64,000 nt of DNA, from NCBI GenBank assembly GCA_910584475.1, contig CAJUBD010000010.1:1-64000 (forward strand), read 5' to 3'. Within the stretch, counting starts at the first letter, position 1. Every line of letters starts with the position of its first letter. Origin of the DNA: an uncultured Treponema sp. (GTDB taxonomy: Bacteria; Spirochaetota; Spirochaetia; Treponematales; Treponemataceae). Of the stretch, positions 56,755 to 64,000 are shown in pieces. Made by a program: the position numbers and the translations under genes. Under the pieces are notes generated by a model. It was not told the origin of the DNA and did not search any database. It saw only the letters and a list, made by a program, of their open reading frames with translations.

Positions 56755-58284
56755 ATGGCGTATTTAATTGGCGTGGACCTTGGAACTTCGGGAACGAAAA
56801 CAGTTTTGTTTGCGGAGGACGGCACGGTGGCTGCTTCTTGCACAATCGAATATCCTCTTTATCAGCCGCAAAATGGTTGGGCGGAACAAGATCCGCTTGA
56901 TTGGTGGAATGCGGTTTGCGGCACGACGAAAGCCGTAATCGCGAAGGCGGGCATTTCCGCGAGCGAAATAAAAGGCGTTGGACTTTCAGGGCAAATGCAC
57001 GGTCTTGTCATGCTAGACAAATCTGGAAATGTTTTGCGCAAGTCAATAATTTGGTGCGACCAGCGAACCGCCAAAGAGTGCGAGGAAATCACTCAAAAGG
57101 TCGGCGCGGGAAATCTCATCAAAATCACCGCGAATCCGGCTCTCACTGGATTTACCGCTTCAAAAATAATGTGGGTAAAAAACAACGAGCCTGCGCTTTA
57201 CGAAAAATGTGCGCACATTCTTTTGCCCAAAGATTTCATTCGCTACAAGCTCACCGGCGAATTCGCCACGGAAGTAAGCGACGCGAGCGGAATGCAATTG
57301 CTCGACGTGCCGAACCGAAAATGGTCGGATCAAGTTTTGGACGCGCTTGAAATTGACAAGTCGCTTTTGGGAAAAGTTTACGAATCGCCTGAAATCACAG
57401 GCAAAGTGACGAAAGCCGCCTCGGATTTGACGGGGCTTGCAGAAGGAACGGCTGTGGTCGGAGGAGCGGGCGACAACGCGGCGGCCGCCGTCGGAACAGG
57501 CACGGTTTTTGATGGAAAGGCATTCACCACTATTGGAACGAGCGGCGTTGTTTTCGCGCACACTTCAAAATTGAGCATTGATCCAAAAGGTCGTGTCCAC
57601 ACTTTTTGTTGCGCCGTTCCTGGCGCGTGGCATGTGATGGGCGTTACGCAGGGCGCAGGGCTTTCGCTCAAATGGTTTCGCGACAATTTCTGCCATGAGG
57701 AAATGATTGCTGCGGCAGGAATGAAAAAAGATCCATATTTTTTGATGGACAAACAGGCCGAACAAATTCCGATTGGCAGCGATAGGCTTTTGTACCTGCC
57801 TTATCTTATGGGCGAGCGCACGCCACACCTTGACCCGAATTGTCGCGGAGTGTTTTTTGGACTTTCGGCGATGCACACGAGACAACATTTGCTTCGCGCT
57901 GTAATGGAAGGAGTTACATTCAGTCAGCGCGACAGCGTGGAAGTCTTGCGCGAGATGGGCGTTTCTATAAAAGAAATGCTCGCGTGTGGCGGTGGCGGTT
58001 CGAGCGCGCTTTGGAGGCAGATGCTCGCGGATGTTTACGGCTGTCCTGTGAAAACCGTAGTTTCAAAAGAAGGTCCGGCTCTTGGCGTGGCGATCCTTGC
58101 AGGCGCGGGAACGGGCGTTTATTCGAGCGTGCAGGACGGATGCGCGGCAGTGATAAAGACAAATCCTCCGCAAAATCCGATTTCGCAAAACAGCGAGGAA
58201 TACGAAAAATTCTACAACATTTATCGTGCGCTTTATCCTGCGTTGAAAAACAATTTTTCGGAATTGGCGAAAATTCAAAATTGA
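56755..58284 (+). CDS. xylB: Xylulokinase-type FGGY sugar kinase
   Basis: A 509-residue FGGY-family kinase closest in motifs to xylulokinase, which phosphorylates D-xylulose for the pentose phosphate pathway. N-terminal ATPase fold: MAYLIGVDLGTSGTKTVLFA; GLSGQMHGLVMLD is typical of XylB; IIWCDQRT; VVGGAGDNAAAAVGTG carries the catalytic Asp; GERTPHLDPNCRGVFFGLS and ACGGGGSSALWRQMLADVYG end the fold. GGAGATTTT precedes the ATG. First gene of a four-gene operon behind a strong promoter and palindromic operator. Since an isomerase of the fucose/arabinose type follows, another ketopentose such as ribulose could be a substrate. Confidence 0.92.
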   Translation: MAYLIGVDLGTSGTKTVLFAEDGTVAASCTIEYPLYQPQNGWAEQDPLDWWNAVCGTTKAVIAKAGISASEIKGVGLSGQMHGLVMLDKSGNVLRKSIIWCDQRTAKECEEITQKVGAGNLIKITANPALTGFTASKIMWVKNNEPALYEKCAHILLPKDFIRYKLTGEFATEVSDASGMQLLDVPNRKWSDQVLDALEIDKSLLGKVYESPEITGKVTKAASDLTGLAEGTAVVGGAGDNAAAAVGTGTVFDGKAFTTIGTSGVVFAHTSKLSIDPKGRVHTFCCAVPGAWHVMGVTQGAGLSLKWFRDNFCHEEMIAAAGMKKDPYFLMDKQAEQIPIGSDRLLYLPYLMGERTPHLDPNCRGVFFGLSAMHTRQHLLRAVMEGVTFSQRDSVEVLREMGVSIKEMLACGGGGSSALWRQMLADVYGCPVKTVVSKEGPALGVAILAGAGTGVYSSVQDGCAAVIKTNPPQNPISQNSEEYEKFYNIYRALYPALKNNFSELAKIQN

Positions 58285-58343
58285 GAATGCAGAATTGAGA
58301 ATTCATAGGGCGGTGAATTTTTTTCAATGAAAATTCGCCGATG

Positions 58344-58376
58344 TTACTTTTTACTTATTACCTATTACTTAAGTTT
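58344..58376. repeat. TTACTTA-type short repeat tract (left of DUF4867)
   Basis: Near-heptamer repetition TTACTTTTTACTTATTACC followed by TATTACTTA. An inverted counterpart follows the DUF4867 gene. A GGCG...CGCC hairpin lies just upstream at 58311-58341. Confidence 0.5.
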
Positions 58377-58393
58377 AAGGGGGAAAGAAAATT

Positions 58394-59056
58394 ATGAAAA
58401 TAAAATCTGTGTTCAGCAAAAGATTTGAACGCTATGGAAAAGTTTTGCGCGGCTACAATGTGGACGAACTTTTGCAAAAATTGGATGCGACGACTGAAAA
58501 GCCCGCCGACAAGGTGATTTACGAGCCGAGCGATTCGACCCTTGAATCGCTTTCAGTCGCGAAGCAATTTTCAACGAACGCTTATGGCGGAATGCCGATT
58601 CAAATTGGATATTGTAATGGCTTCAACACGAAATTGAATTGCCTTGAATGGCATCGCGGAAGCGAAATCAACATTCCTTCAAGCGACATCGTTTTGCTTT
58701 TAGCTCCACTTCAGTCCGTAAAAAAAGGTCGCTTGAACACAAACTCGGTGGAGGCGTTTTTCGTGCCGGCGAAAACCGTCGTTCAAATTTATGAAACCAC
58801 TTTGCATTACGCGCCTTGCAACGCGGTGAAAGGCGATGAAGTTTCAAAGGACGGATTCCGCGTGATTATAATTTTGCCGAAGGGAACGAATTTGGAAAAA
58901 CCGAAAATCGGCGAAATTGACGCGGAAGACAAACTTTTGTGGGCGGCGAACAAATGGCTCATCGCGCATGCGGACACAAGCGAAGCGAAGGCGGGCGCGT
59001 TCGTCGGACTTGACGGAGTAAACATCGACTTGACATCAAGTAATAGGCGAAAATAA
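58394..59056 (+). CDS. DUF4867-family protein
   Basis: A 220-residue protein of the DUF4867 family. Seen: FSKRFERYGKVLRGYNVDEL, STNAYGGMPIQIGYCNGFNT, LEWHRGSEINIPSSDIVLLL, VEAFFVPAKTVVQIYETTLH and YAPC. Together these suggest a cupin-like beta barrel that could bind a sugar or sugar acid, with His and Glu in the middle. Members commonly lie beside sugar kinases and isomerases, as here, so a mutarotase or accessory isomerase step is plausible but not shown. The C-terminal codons run into a short-repeat tract, so the natural end could be a few residues earlier. Confidence 0.75.
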   Translation: MKIKSVFSKRFERYGKVLRGYNVDELLQKLDATTEKPADKVIYEPSDSTLESLSVAKQFSTNAYGGMPIQIGYCNGFNTKLNCLEWHRGSEINIPSSDIVLLLAPLQSVKKGRLNTNSVEAFFVPAKTVVQIYETTLHYAPCNAVKGDEVSKDGFRVIIILPKGTNLEKPKIGEIDAEDKLLWAANKWLIAHADTSEAKAGAFVGLDGVNIDLTSSNRRK

Positions 59057-59083
59057 GTAATGGGTAATGAGTAGTAAGTAATA
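59036..59083. repeat. TAAGTAA-type short repeat tract (right of DUF4867)
   Basis: AAGTAATAGG, AAGTAATGGGTAATGAG and TAGTAAGTAATAAAA in series, the inverted relative of the tract at 58344. It supplies the last codons of the DUF4867 gene. Confidence 0.55.
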
Positions 59084-59212
59084 AAATGCAAGGGAAATTC
59101 GCGTTGCGAATTTTGATATAACTAAAAAAATTGAGTTTTACAGAAAATGCGAAAGACATTCGCGAAGAAGCAGGAGGGAAAGGCAAAGTCGCTCTGATTG
59201 CGACAAGGAATG

Positions 59213-59265
59213 ACGCGAGTTTTCGCGTAGCGGAAACTCGTAAGCAATGCGGAGCATTGCGATTT
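59213..59265 (+). repeat. Two-hairpin module
   Basis: CGAGTTTTCG...GGAAACTCG followed after three bases by GCAATGC/GCATTGC. It is the same two-stem order as the modules after mnmG and gyrB. It lies between DUF4867 and the isomerase gene and may act as a processing or attenuation structure in the operon mRNA. Confidence 0.6.
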
Positions 59266-59353
59266 TTGACTTTTCTCACTGCGACTGGGAGATTGTTTTT
59301 CAGAGTTTTTTGAAACTCAAAAATAGACAAGACAAATTTTTTAGGAGTTTTTT

Positions 59354-60856
59354 ATGGCAAAGATTGGAAATGTTCCACAGGTGAAATTGGGAATCATCGC
59401 CGTTAGCCGCGACTGCTTCATCATCTCGCTTTCGGAGAGCCGACGCGCGGCAATCGTCAAGGCTTATGGCGACGCTTCGGAACTTTACGAATGCAAAGTT
59501 ACCGTGGAAAACGAACTTGACATGCTCAAGGCGATTGACGACGTGAAAAAAGCGGGTTGCAACGCGCTTTGCGTTTTCTTGGGAAACTTCGGGCCTGAAA
59601 CTCCCGAAACTCTCATCGCCAAGAATTTTGACGGACCTGTCATGTACGCGGCGGCGGCAGAAGAGCGCGGCGACAATTTGATTGACGGACGAGGCGACGC
59701 TTATTGCGGCGTTTTGAATTGTTCATATAATTTAGGTTTGCGTCATCTAAAGGCGGTGATCCCTGAATATCCTGTTGGGACCGCCGAAGAGGTTGCCGCG
59801 ATGATGAAGGATTTCATTCCTGTCGCTCGTGCGCTCATCGGGCTTTCAAAACTTAAAGTGATCACATTTGGACCGCGCCCGCAAGATTTCTTTGCGTGCA
59901 ATGCGCCTATAAAAGGTTTATACGATATTGGCGTGGAAATTCAAGAGAACTCGGAATTGGATTTGCTCGTTTCTTACAAGGCGCACAAAGACGATCCGCG
60001 AATTCCTGAAATCGTAAAAGAGATGGCGGAAGAACTTGGGGCAAAAGGAAATCAATATCCCGACTTTTTGCCACGCATGGCGCAATTTGAAATTACACTT
60101 TTGGATTGGGCGGAAAAGAACAAAGGCGCGCGCGAATATGTTGTGTTCGCGGATAAATGTTGGCCAGCATTCCCTGAAGCGTTCGGATTTGAACCATGCT
60201 ATGTGAACAGCCGTTTGGCTTCAAAAGGAATTCCTGTCGCTTGCGAAGTGGACATTTACGGCGGACTTTCTGAATACATCGGAACTTGCGTTACTGGTGC
60301 GCCCGTTACCTTGCTCGACATAAACAATTCTGTTCCAGCCGACATGTGGCAGAGCGAAATCAAGGGCAAGTACGACTACAAGCTCACCGACACATTTATG
60401 GGCTTCCACTGCGGAAACACGCCGTTCTGCCGACTTTCCGATGCGAGTTGCCCCGCGATAAAATTCCAGCTCATCCAGCATCGCTTGCTTGAACCGAAAG
60501 GCAGCGAGCCTGATTTCACGCGTGGCACATTGGAAGGAGACATCGCTGCTGGCGACATCACATTCTTCCGATTGCATGCAAATGCGGACGGAAAACTGCA
60601 GGCGTATATTGCGCAGGGCGAGGTTTTGCCTGTGGCGACACGCTCATTCGGTGGAATCGGAATCTTCGCGATTAAAGAAATGGGCCGCTTCTATCGCCAT
60701 GTTTTGATTTCAAAGCATTACCCCCACCACGGAGCGGTGGCGTTCGGGCATGTCGGAAAAGCGTTGTACACGATTTTCCAATATTTGGGCGTTCCCGACA
60801 TCGCCTATAACAAGCCTGCGGGTCAACTTTATTGCGATGAGAATCCGTTCGCATAA
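59354..60856 (+). CDS. L-fucose/L-arabinose isomerase family protein
   Basis: A 500-residue aldose-ketose isomerase of the FucI/AraA fold. N-terminal part: VKLGIIAVSRDCFIISLSES. The metal site can be traced: Glu in ACEVDIYGGL, Asp in VTLLDINNS and a His in KHYPHHGAVAFGH, in the order of FucI Glu/Asp/His. FADKCWPAFPEAFGFEPCY and FHCGNTPFCRL are also conserved in this group. Paired with a xylulokinase-like kinase, it may isomerise D-arabinose, L-fucose-like sugars or even D-xylose; no xylA is present. TTAGGAGTT precedes the ATG. Third gene of the operon. Confidence 0.85.
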   Translation: MAKIGNVPQVKLGIIAVSRDCFIISLSESRRAAIVKAYGDASELYECKVTVENELDMLKAIDDVKKAGCNALCVFLGNFGPETPETLIAKNFDGPVMYAAAAEERGDNLIDGRGDAYCGVLNCSYNLGLRHLKAVIPEYPVGTAEEVAAMMKDFIPVARALIGLSKLKVITFGPRPQDFFACNAPIKGLYDIGVEIQENSELDLLVSYKAHKDDPRIPEIVKEMAEELGAKGNQYPDFLPRMAQFEITLLDWAEKNKGAREYVVFADKCWPAFPEAFGFEPCYVNSRLASKGIPVACEVDIYGGLSEYIGTCVTGAPVTLLDINNSVPADMWQSEIKGKYDYKLTDTFMGFHCGNTPFCRLSDASCPAIKFQLIQHRLLEPKGSEPDFTRGTLEGDIAAGDITFFRLHANADGKLQAYIAQGEVLPVATRSFGGIGIFAIKEMGRFYRHVLISKHYPHHGAVAFGHVGKALYTIFQYLGVPDIAYNKPAGQLYCDENPFA

Positions 60857-60859
60857 AAA

Positions 60860-61888
60860 ATGAGCGTAACGATAAAGGACATAGCAGAGAAAGCGGGAGT
60901 TTCGCGCGGAACGGTTGATAGAGTTTTGCACAATCGTTCTGGCGTGAATGCCGCCGTCGCCGCGCGAGTGAAAGACATCGCCCGAGAATTGGGCTTCATT
61001 CCAAACCGCGCGGGCAAAGTCCTTGCCGCCCGAAAGCAAAATATAAAATTCGCCTGCCTTTTGCCGAATGCGTCGATCCCGTTTTTCAGCCAAGTGATAA
61101 AAGGATTCGAGCGCGCGCAAAAGGAACTTGGCGATTTCGGCGTTACGCTGAAACTTTTTTACGCAGCGAAATATGACGAGCAAAATCACATCGATGCGAT
61201 TCGAAGAATTTCGCGCGGAAAATTTTCGGGCGTTTGTCTCACCACACTTGACACGCCAGAAGTCCAGTTTGAAGTGAATAAAATCGTGCAAAAAGGAATT
61301 CCAGTCGTCAGCGTTAATACTGACATTCCTGACAGCGGACGCATTTGCTATGTGGGCACGGATTATTTTCGTTCAGGAAAAACTGCCGCTGGAATGCTTT
61401 GCCTAATCAACAAAGAAAAAATCAATGTGCTGATTTTGGCGGGCAGTTACAATATGCGCGGGCACAAAGAGCGAATCAAAGGTTTTGTCAGTGGACTTGA
61501 ATCGCACAATGTCGATTTTATCGTGGCGGACAAAATCGAGTCGTTCGACGACGATGAAACTGCCTACGAAAAAACTCGCGCCGCGCTGAAATCAAATCCA
61601 AAGATAAATTGCGTTTTCGTAGCTTCGGCAGGAGCGGGAGGGGTATGTCGCGCCGTGCAAGAGTGCGGCAAAAAAATCAACGTGCTCGCGTTCGACGAAG
61701 TTCCGCAAGTGACGGAATTCCTGAAAAGCGGCTTGATTGATTTTACGATTGACCAAGAGCCGGAAATGCAAGGCTACATCGGAATCATGCGGCTTTGGTC
61801 TTGGCTTATGGAAGAAGGCAAGCGCGACTCAAAAGATTACATCACGCAGACCGTGATAAAAATCGCCGAGAATATGGACGCGATTTAA
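60860..61888 (+). CDS. LacI-family transcriptional regulator
   Basis: A 342-residue repressor. The N-terminal helix-turn-helix is VTIKDIAEKAGVSRGTVDRV, then the hinge helix around IPNRAGKVLAARK. The effector domain is periplasmic-binding-protein like: KFACLLPNASIPFFSQVIKG, VCLTTLDTPEVQFEVNKIVQ, VSVNTDIPDSGRICYVGTDY, VLILAGSYNMRGHKERIKGF. It starts three bases after the isomerase stop without a clear ribosome-binding site, so translation is probably coupled. It most likely binds the 22-bp palindrome before xylB and responds to the sugar or its phosphate. Its stop overlaps that of the convergent vsr. Confidence 0.9.
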   Translation: MSVTIKDIAEKAGVSRGTVDRVLHNRSGVNAAVAARVKDIARELGFIPNRAGKVLAARKQNIKFACLLPNASIPFFSQVIKGFERAQKELGDFGVTLKLFYAAKYDEQNHIDAIRRISRGKFSGVCLTTLDTPEVQFEVNKIVQKGIPVVSVNTDIPDSGRICYVGTDYFRSGKTAAGMLCLINKEKINVLILAGSYNMRGHKERIKGFVSGLESHNVDFIVADKIESFDDDETAYEKTRAALKSNPKINCVFVASAGAGGVCRAVQECGKKINVLAFDEVPQVTEFLKSGLIDFTIDQEPEMQGYIGIMRLWSWLMEEGKRDSKDYITQTVIKIAENMDAI

Positions 61889-62349
61889 AATTCCTTGAAC
61901 ACCTCGTCGAAACCCTCTTCCAGCCAAAGAGAAATGTTTTCGCTCACGCTTCGGATTTTCATAGCGCGTTTTTTTCCTGTAATCGAACATTCCCAAACTA
62001 TTCCGACTCGCCATCCTTCCTTTATGAGTTGTTCGATTTCCGCCGTGTCGCGGTTTTTGTTGCGTTCGATTTTCGCCCGCCAAAATTCCGTGTTCGTTTT
62101 TGGAATGCGATATTTTTCGCAAGGCCTGCGCCCAATCAAATGTCCGTGCCAAAAACATCCGTTCACAAAAATAAGCGCGTGATAGCGCGGAAAAACGATG
62201 TCGGGATGACCGACCAAGCGCGCGTAATTTTTTCGAAAGCGAAAGCCCAGCGCATGCAATGCCGTACGCACGGATTTTTCAGGGCGCGTGTCCGTCGAAT
62301 GAATTTGCGCCATCATCCACGAACGCTTTTCCTTTGTAAAATTATCCAT
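61885..62349 (-). CDS. vsr: Very-short-patch mismatch endonuclease Vsr
   Basis: A 154-residue endonuclease that nicks T:G mismatches formed by deamination of 5-methylcytosine. Diagnostic: RSWMMAQIHSTDTRPEKSVR at the start, ALGFRFRKNYARLVGHPDIV, FPRYHALIFVNGCFWHGH with the catalytic Asp and the zinc-binding His/Cys, and FWRAKIERNKNRDTAEIEQL. Vsr normally accompanies a C5-cytosine methyltransferase, but none is in this window. It overlaps the LacI stop tail to tail and follows the TrmH gene by five bases, so it is probably co-transcribed with that gene. Confidence 0.93.
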   Translation of the reverse strand: MDNFTKEKRSWMMAQIHSTDTRPEKSVRTALHALGFRFRKNYARLVGHPDIVFPRYHALIFVNGCFWHGHLIGRRPCEKYRIPKTNTEFWRAKIERNKNRDTAEIEQLIKEGWRVGIVWECSITGKKRAMKIRSVSENISLWLEEGFDEVFKEF

Positions 62350-62354
62350 GTTTT

Positions 62355-63125
62355 TCAGCGTTGCAATTCATACAAAATGATGCTCGCGCTTTGGGCGACA
62401 TTTAGGCTTTCGATTGGCGCGACATTTCCGCTCGCCGCGCCGTAATGCGGAATCGAAATTATTTCGTCGCACATCGCTCGCACTTCTTGGCTGATTCCGT
62501 TTTCCTCGTTTCCTAAAATTATCAACGCGCCGTTTCCTTTGCACAGGCTTTGCAATTTGCTCGCCGGAGTTTTGGCATTGGCGGCAGTTCCAATGCGGAT
62601 TATTTTTCCTTGAATCGCCTGCAACAAAGCGGGAATTGATTTGACGGAAAAAATATCCACGAATTCCATTCCGCCTTGCGCCACGCGGTACGAACTTGTC
62701 GTGATTGAACTTTGCGATTCGTCTTCGGGAATGACGATGTTCTTCATTCCGAAAAACGCCGCGCTTCGAACGATCGCGCCCAAATTGTTCGCGTTGCCAA
62801 CCCTGTCGAGCAAAAGCGCGTTCTCTTTTTGCGCGACCCATTCATCCACGATGTCCGTGTTGAGCCGCTGGATTTCAGGCGCTTCAATCATCGCGACAAC
62901 GCCTTGATGATGCACAGTTCCAGAAAGCCGTTCAAGTTCAATTGCGTCGCGCACTTGATTGTAAGGCGCTTTTCGCGCCGCCAATTTTTTGCACAAGCCG
63001 CCGAAAAGCGGGGCGCGTTCCGCCGTAAAATACAAGCGCGTGATTCGCTCGGGATTTTTTTTCTCGAGAGATTTTACCGCAGCGAATCCGCAGACGGCAA
63101 GTTCATTGTTCAATTTGTTCTTCAT
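62355..63125 (-). CDS. TrmH-family RNA 2'-O-methyltransferase
   Basis: A 256-residue SPOUT methyltransferase with a short N-terminal substrate-binding domain (VCGFAAVKSLEKKNPERITR, near RlmB/TrmH). The catalytic knot: LLLDRVGNANNLGAIVRSAA, VAQGGMEFVDIFSV, ALIILGNEENGIS and SGNVAPIESLNVAQSASIIL. The third motif carries a few extra residues (PHYGAASGNVAP) compared with the usual IPM.G..ESLNV. The target is probably rRNA or tRNA. It lies upstream of vsr on the same strand. It differs in domain plan from the paralogue at 2514-3365. Confidence 0.87.
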   Translation of the reverse strand: MKNKLNNELAVCGFAAVKSLEKKNPERITRLYFTAERAPLFGGLCKKLAARKAPYNQVRDAIELERLSGTVHHQGVVAMIEAPEIQRLNTDIVDEWVAQKENALLLDRVGNANNLGAIVRSAAFFGMKNIVIPEDESQSSITTSSYRVAQGGMEFVDIFSVKSIPALLQAIQGKIIRIGTAANAKTPASKLQSLCKGNGALIILGNEENGISQEVRAMCDEIISIPHYGAASGNVAPIESLNVAQSASIILYELQR

Positions 63126-63712
63126 TTTTTCTCCAATTTTTCAAAATTTGATTATGCATTGACCCTTAATTTTCAACACCGCTTCTTCGCGATTTTCTTT
63201 GAGTGAAAGATATGGGATTGTTCCTGCTCTTTGTTTTCCATTAATTTGAAATTATATAATATTTCAGAAAATTTTGGAAGATGATTTTGAAAAGTCGCTG
63301 GCAAATCACGTGCAAAATGTCGTGGAGCGACGACATGTACTGACAAGATGATGTTCTTGGCACAAAAAGATTATGATTTTGTACGTACAAGATGATTTTG
63401 TCAGTATGAGGGGAGGGGAATTTTATTATGTAAGGAACGAAAATCGATATGTTAAGGCAGTTTATGACCCATCATTTTATAATACATTTACCTTCTGATT
63501 CTTTTAGAGAATTTTTTAATAAAAAACTTGATATTTTCAGAAATAAGGATTAGTATTATTCAGATGAAAGAGTGGCACTCGCAACGAAGTTTCAAGCAAT
63601 GGCTCTACAACCACAGGCGCGAGGACTTGTTGCCGCTAATCAAAAAGTTGTTTCGCTTTGCGAATTTTTCTTAAAGGTGCTAGTCAAGCATTATATTATA
63701 TAGAAAAGTAAT
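63126..63712. other. Intergenic region with nested inverted repeats
   Basis: ACTGACAA near 63340 and TTGTCAGT near 63398 frame two direct copies of ACAAGATGAT and the palindrome TTGTACGTACAA. An ATGTCG/CGACAT hairpin lies just upstream. Two short frames (about 63450-63554 and 63564-63674) encode 34 and 36 residues that I cannot recognise; the second (starting MKEWHSQRSFKQWLYNHR) may be a gene fragment. Confidence 0.35.
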
Positions 63713-64000
63713 ATGAAAAAATTCTTTGGAAATCTTGATTTTTACAGACGCGCGATTTTCATAGCATTGCCAGTGATGGCGCAGGCTTTGATTCAAAATT
63801 TGGTTTCGCTCGTTGACAATTTTATGGTCTCAGGATTGGGCGACGTGAAAATGTCTGGCGTGAACATCGCGGGGCAGATTCTTTTTATGTTCATGATTTT
63901 TTTGAACACGCTTTGCATGGGCGCGGGAATTTTTTTGACGCAATTTTTTGGCGCGAAGCAAAAATACGGAATGAGCCAGGCGTTCAAATTCAAATTGTTC
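63713..64000 (+). CDS. MATE-family efflux transporter (5' end only)
   Basis: The first 96 codons of a multidrug and toxin extrusion protein, cut by the window edge. Two membrane helices are visible: RRAIFIALPVMAQALIQNLV and AGQILFMFMIFLNTLCMGAG, with the family pattern SLVDNFMVSGLGDVKMSGVN and IFLTQFFGAKQ. The exporters use Na+ or H+ gradients to expel cations and drugs. TATATTATATAG precedes the start and there is no strong ribosome-binding site. Confidence 0.88.
   Translation, partial: MKKFFGNLDFYRRAIFIALPVMAQALIQNLVSLVDNFMVSGLGDVKMSGVNIAGQILFMFMIFLNTLCMGAGIFLTQFFGAKQKYGMSQAFKFKLF

Noticed and set aside
63564..63674. A 36-codon frame before the MATE gene
   Set aside because: It reads like protein (MKEWHSQRSFKQWLYNHR) but has no ribosome-binding site and no family; left as a possible fragment.
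1..64000. CRISPR array
   Set aside because: The repeats are self-complementary hairpin units of variable sequence and irregular spacing, without uniform direct repeats and spacers or cas genes.
1..64000. tRNA and rRNA genes
   Set aside because: No T-loop-like GGTTCGAATCC context with flanking acceptor stems and no conserved rRNA segments were noticed. A covariance search would be needed to exclude them fully.

Overview
The window looks like chromosomal DNA around the replication origin of a gut or rumen spirochaete close to Treponema. Reasons: roughly 40% GC; FlgM behind a sigma-28 type promoter; a cyclophilin+FKBP fused lipoprotein (an arrangement known from Treponema denticola); a MurE without the usual diaminopimelate motif; lipobox-rich secreted proteins; and two plant-fibre glycoside hydrolases. 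I saw no rRNA, tRNA, CRISPR array, insertion sequence or complete prophage.

Layout. 1-768: three tandem copies of a non-coding hairpin element. 769-6070: flgM, a metal-ligand-less iron-ADH paralogue, a SpoU methyltransferase, a membrane protein, a Nif3-like protein and lspA. 6071-8896: an ankyrin remnant, an AlkD-like protein and a Bacteroidetes-type HU-related protein. 8897-19052 (minus strand): mnmG, larC, a TPR lipoprotein, larB, murD, ddl, murE. 19146-29519: a GH5 cellulase, queD, hisF, a DUF3160 lipoprotein, a PepSY protein, a monomeric [FeFe] hydrogenase, a flavoprotein and a YitT protein. 29680-39351 (minus): an EF-G paralogue, an acyl-CoA synthetase with a Lys-rich tail, earP, a dual immunophilin and jag. 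39455-48973: yidC, yidD, rnpA, rpmH, a radical-SAM/HxlR divergent pair, then dciA-like, recF, dnaN, dnaA. 49304-53853 (plus): gyrB, gyrA. 53854-55166: a 1.3-kb non-coding block with two parS sites, DnaA boxes and four hairpin elements. 55167-61888: a GH10 xylanase, an MIF-like protein and a sugar operon (xylB, DUF4867, FucI-like isomerase, LacI). 61885-64000: vsr, a TrmH methyltransferase and the start of a MATE exporter.

Origin. Genes from about 29.7 to 49 kb are nearly all on the minus strand and genes from 49.3 to 61.9 kb on the plus strand, so forks probably leave from the dnaA/dnaN gap. There, three TTTTCCACA boxes spaced exactly 19 bp sit beside AT-rich DNA. Two parS sites after gyrA place the partition centre about 7 kb away.

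The most unusual content is non-coding. (1) About 20 copies of a roughly 150-bp element built of four successive hairpins, whose stem sequences differ between copies but stay paired while loop motifs are kept. (2) An 8-9 bp word (TTGCGATAA / TTATCGCAA) present at least 26 times in 4.2 kb, inside two adjacent genes in several reading frames and both orientations. (3) A two-hairpin module at the 3' ends of mnmG and gyrB, in each case followed by a diverged second copy of the gene's own 3' end. Biologically the window combines core replication and envelope genes with fibre degradation (GH5, GH10), pentose use under a LacI regulator with a perfect palindromic operator, and hydrogen metabolism.
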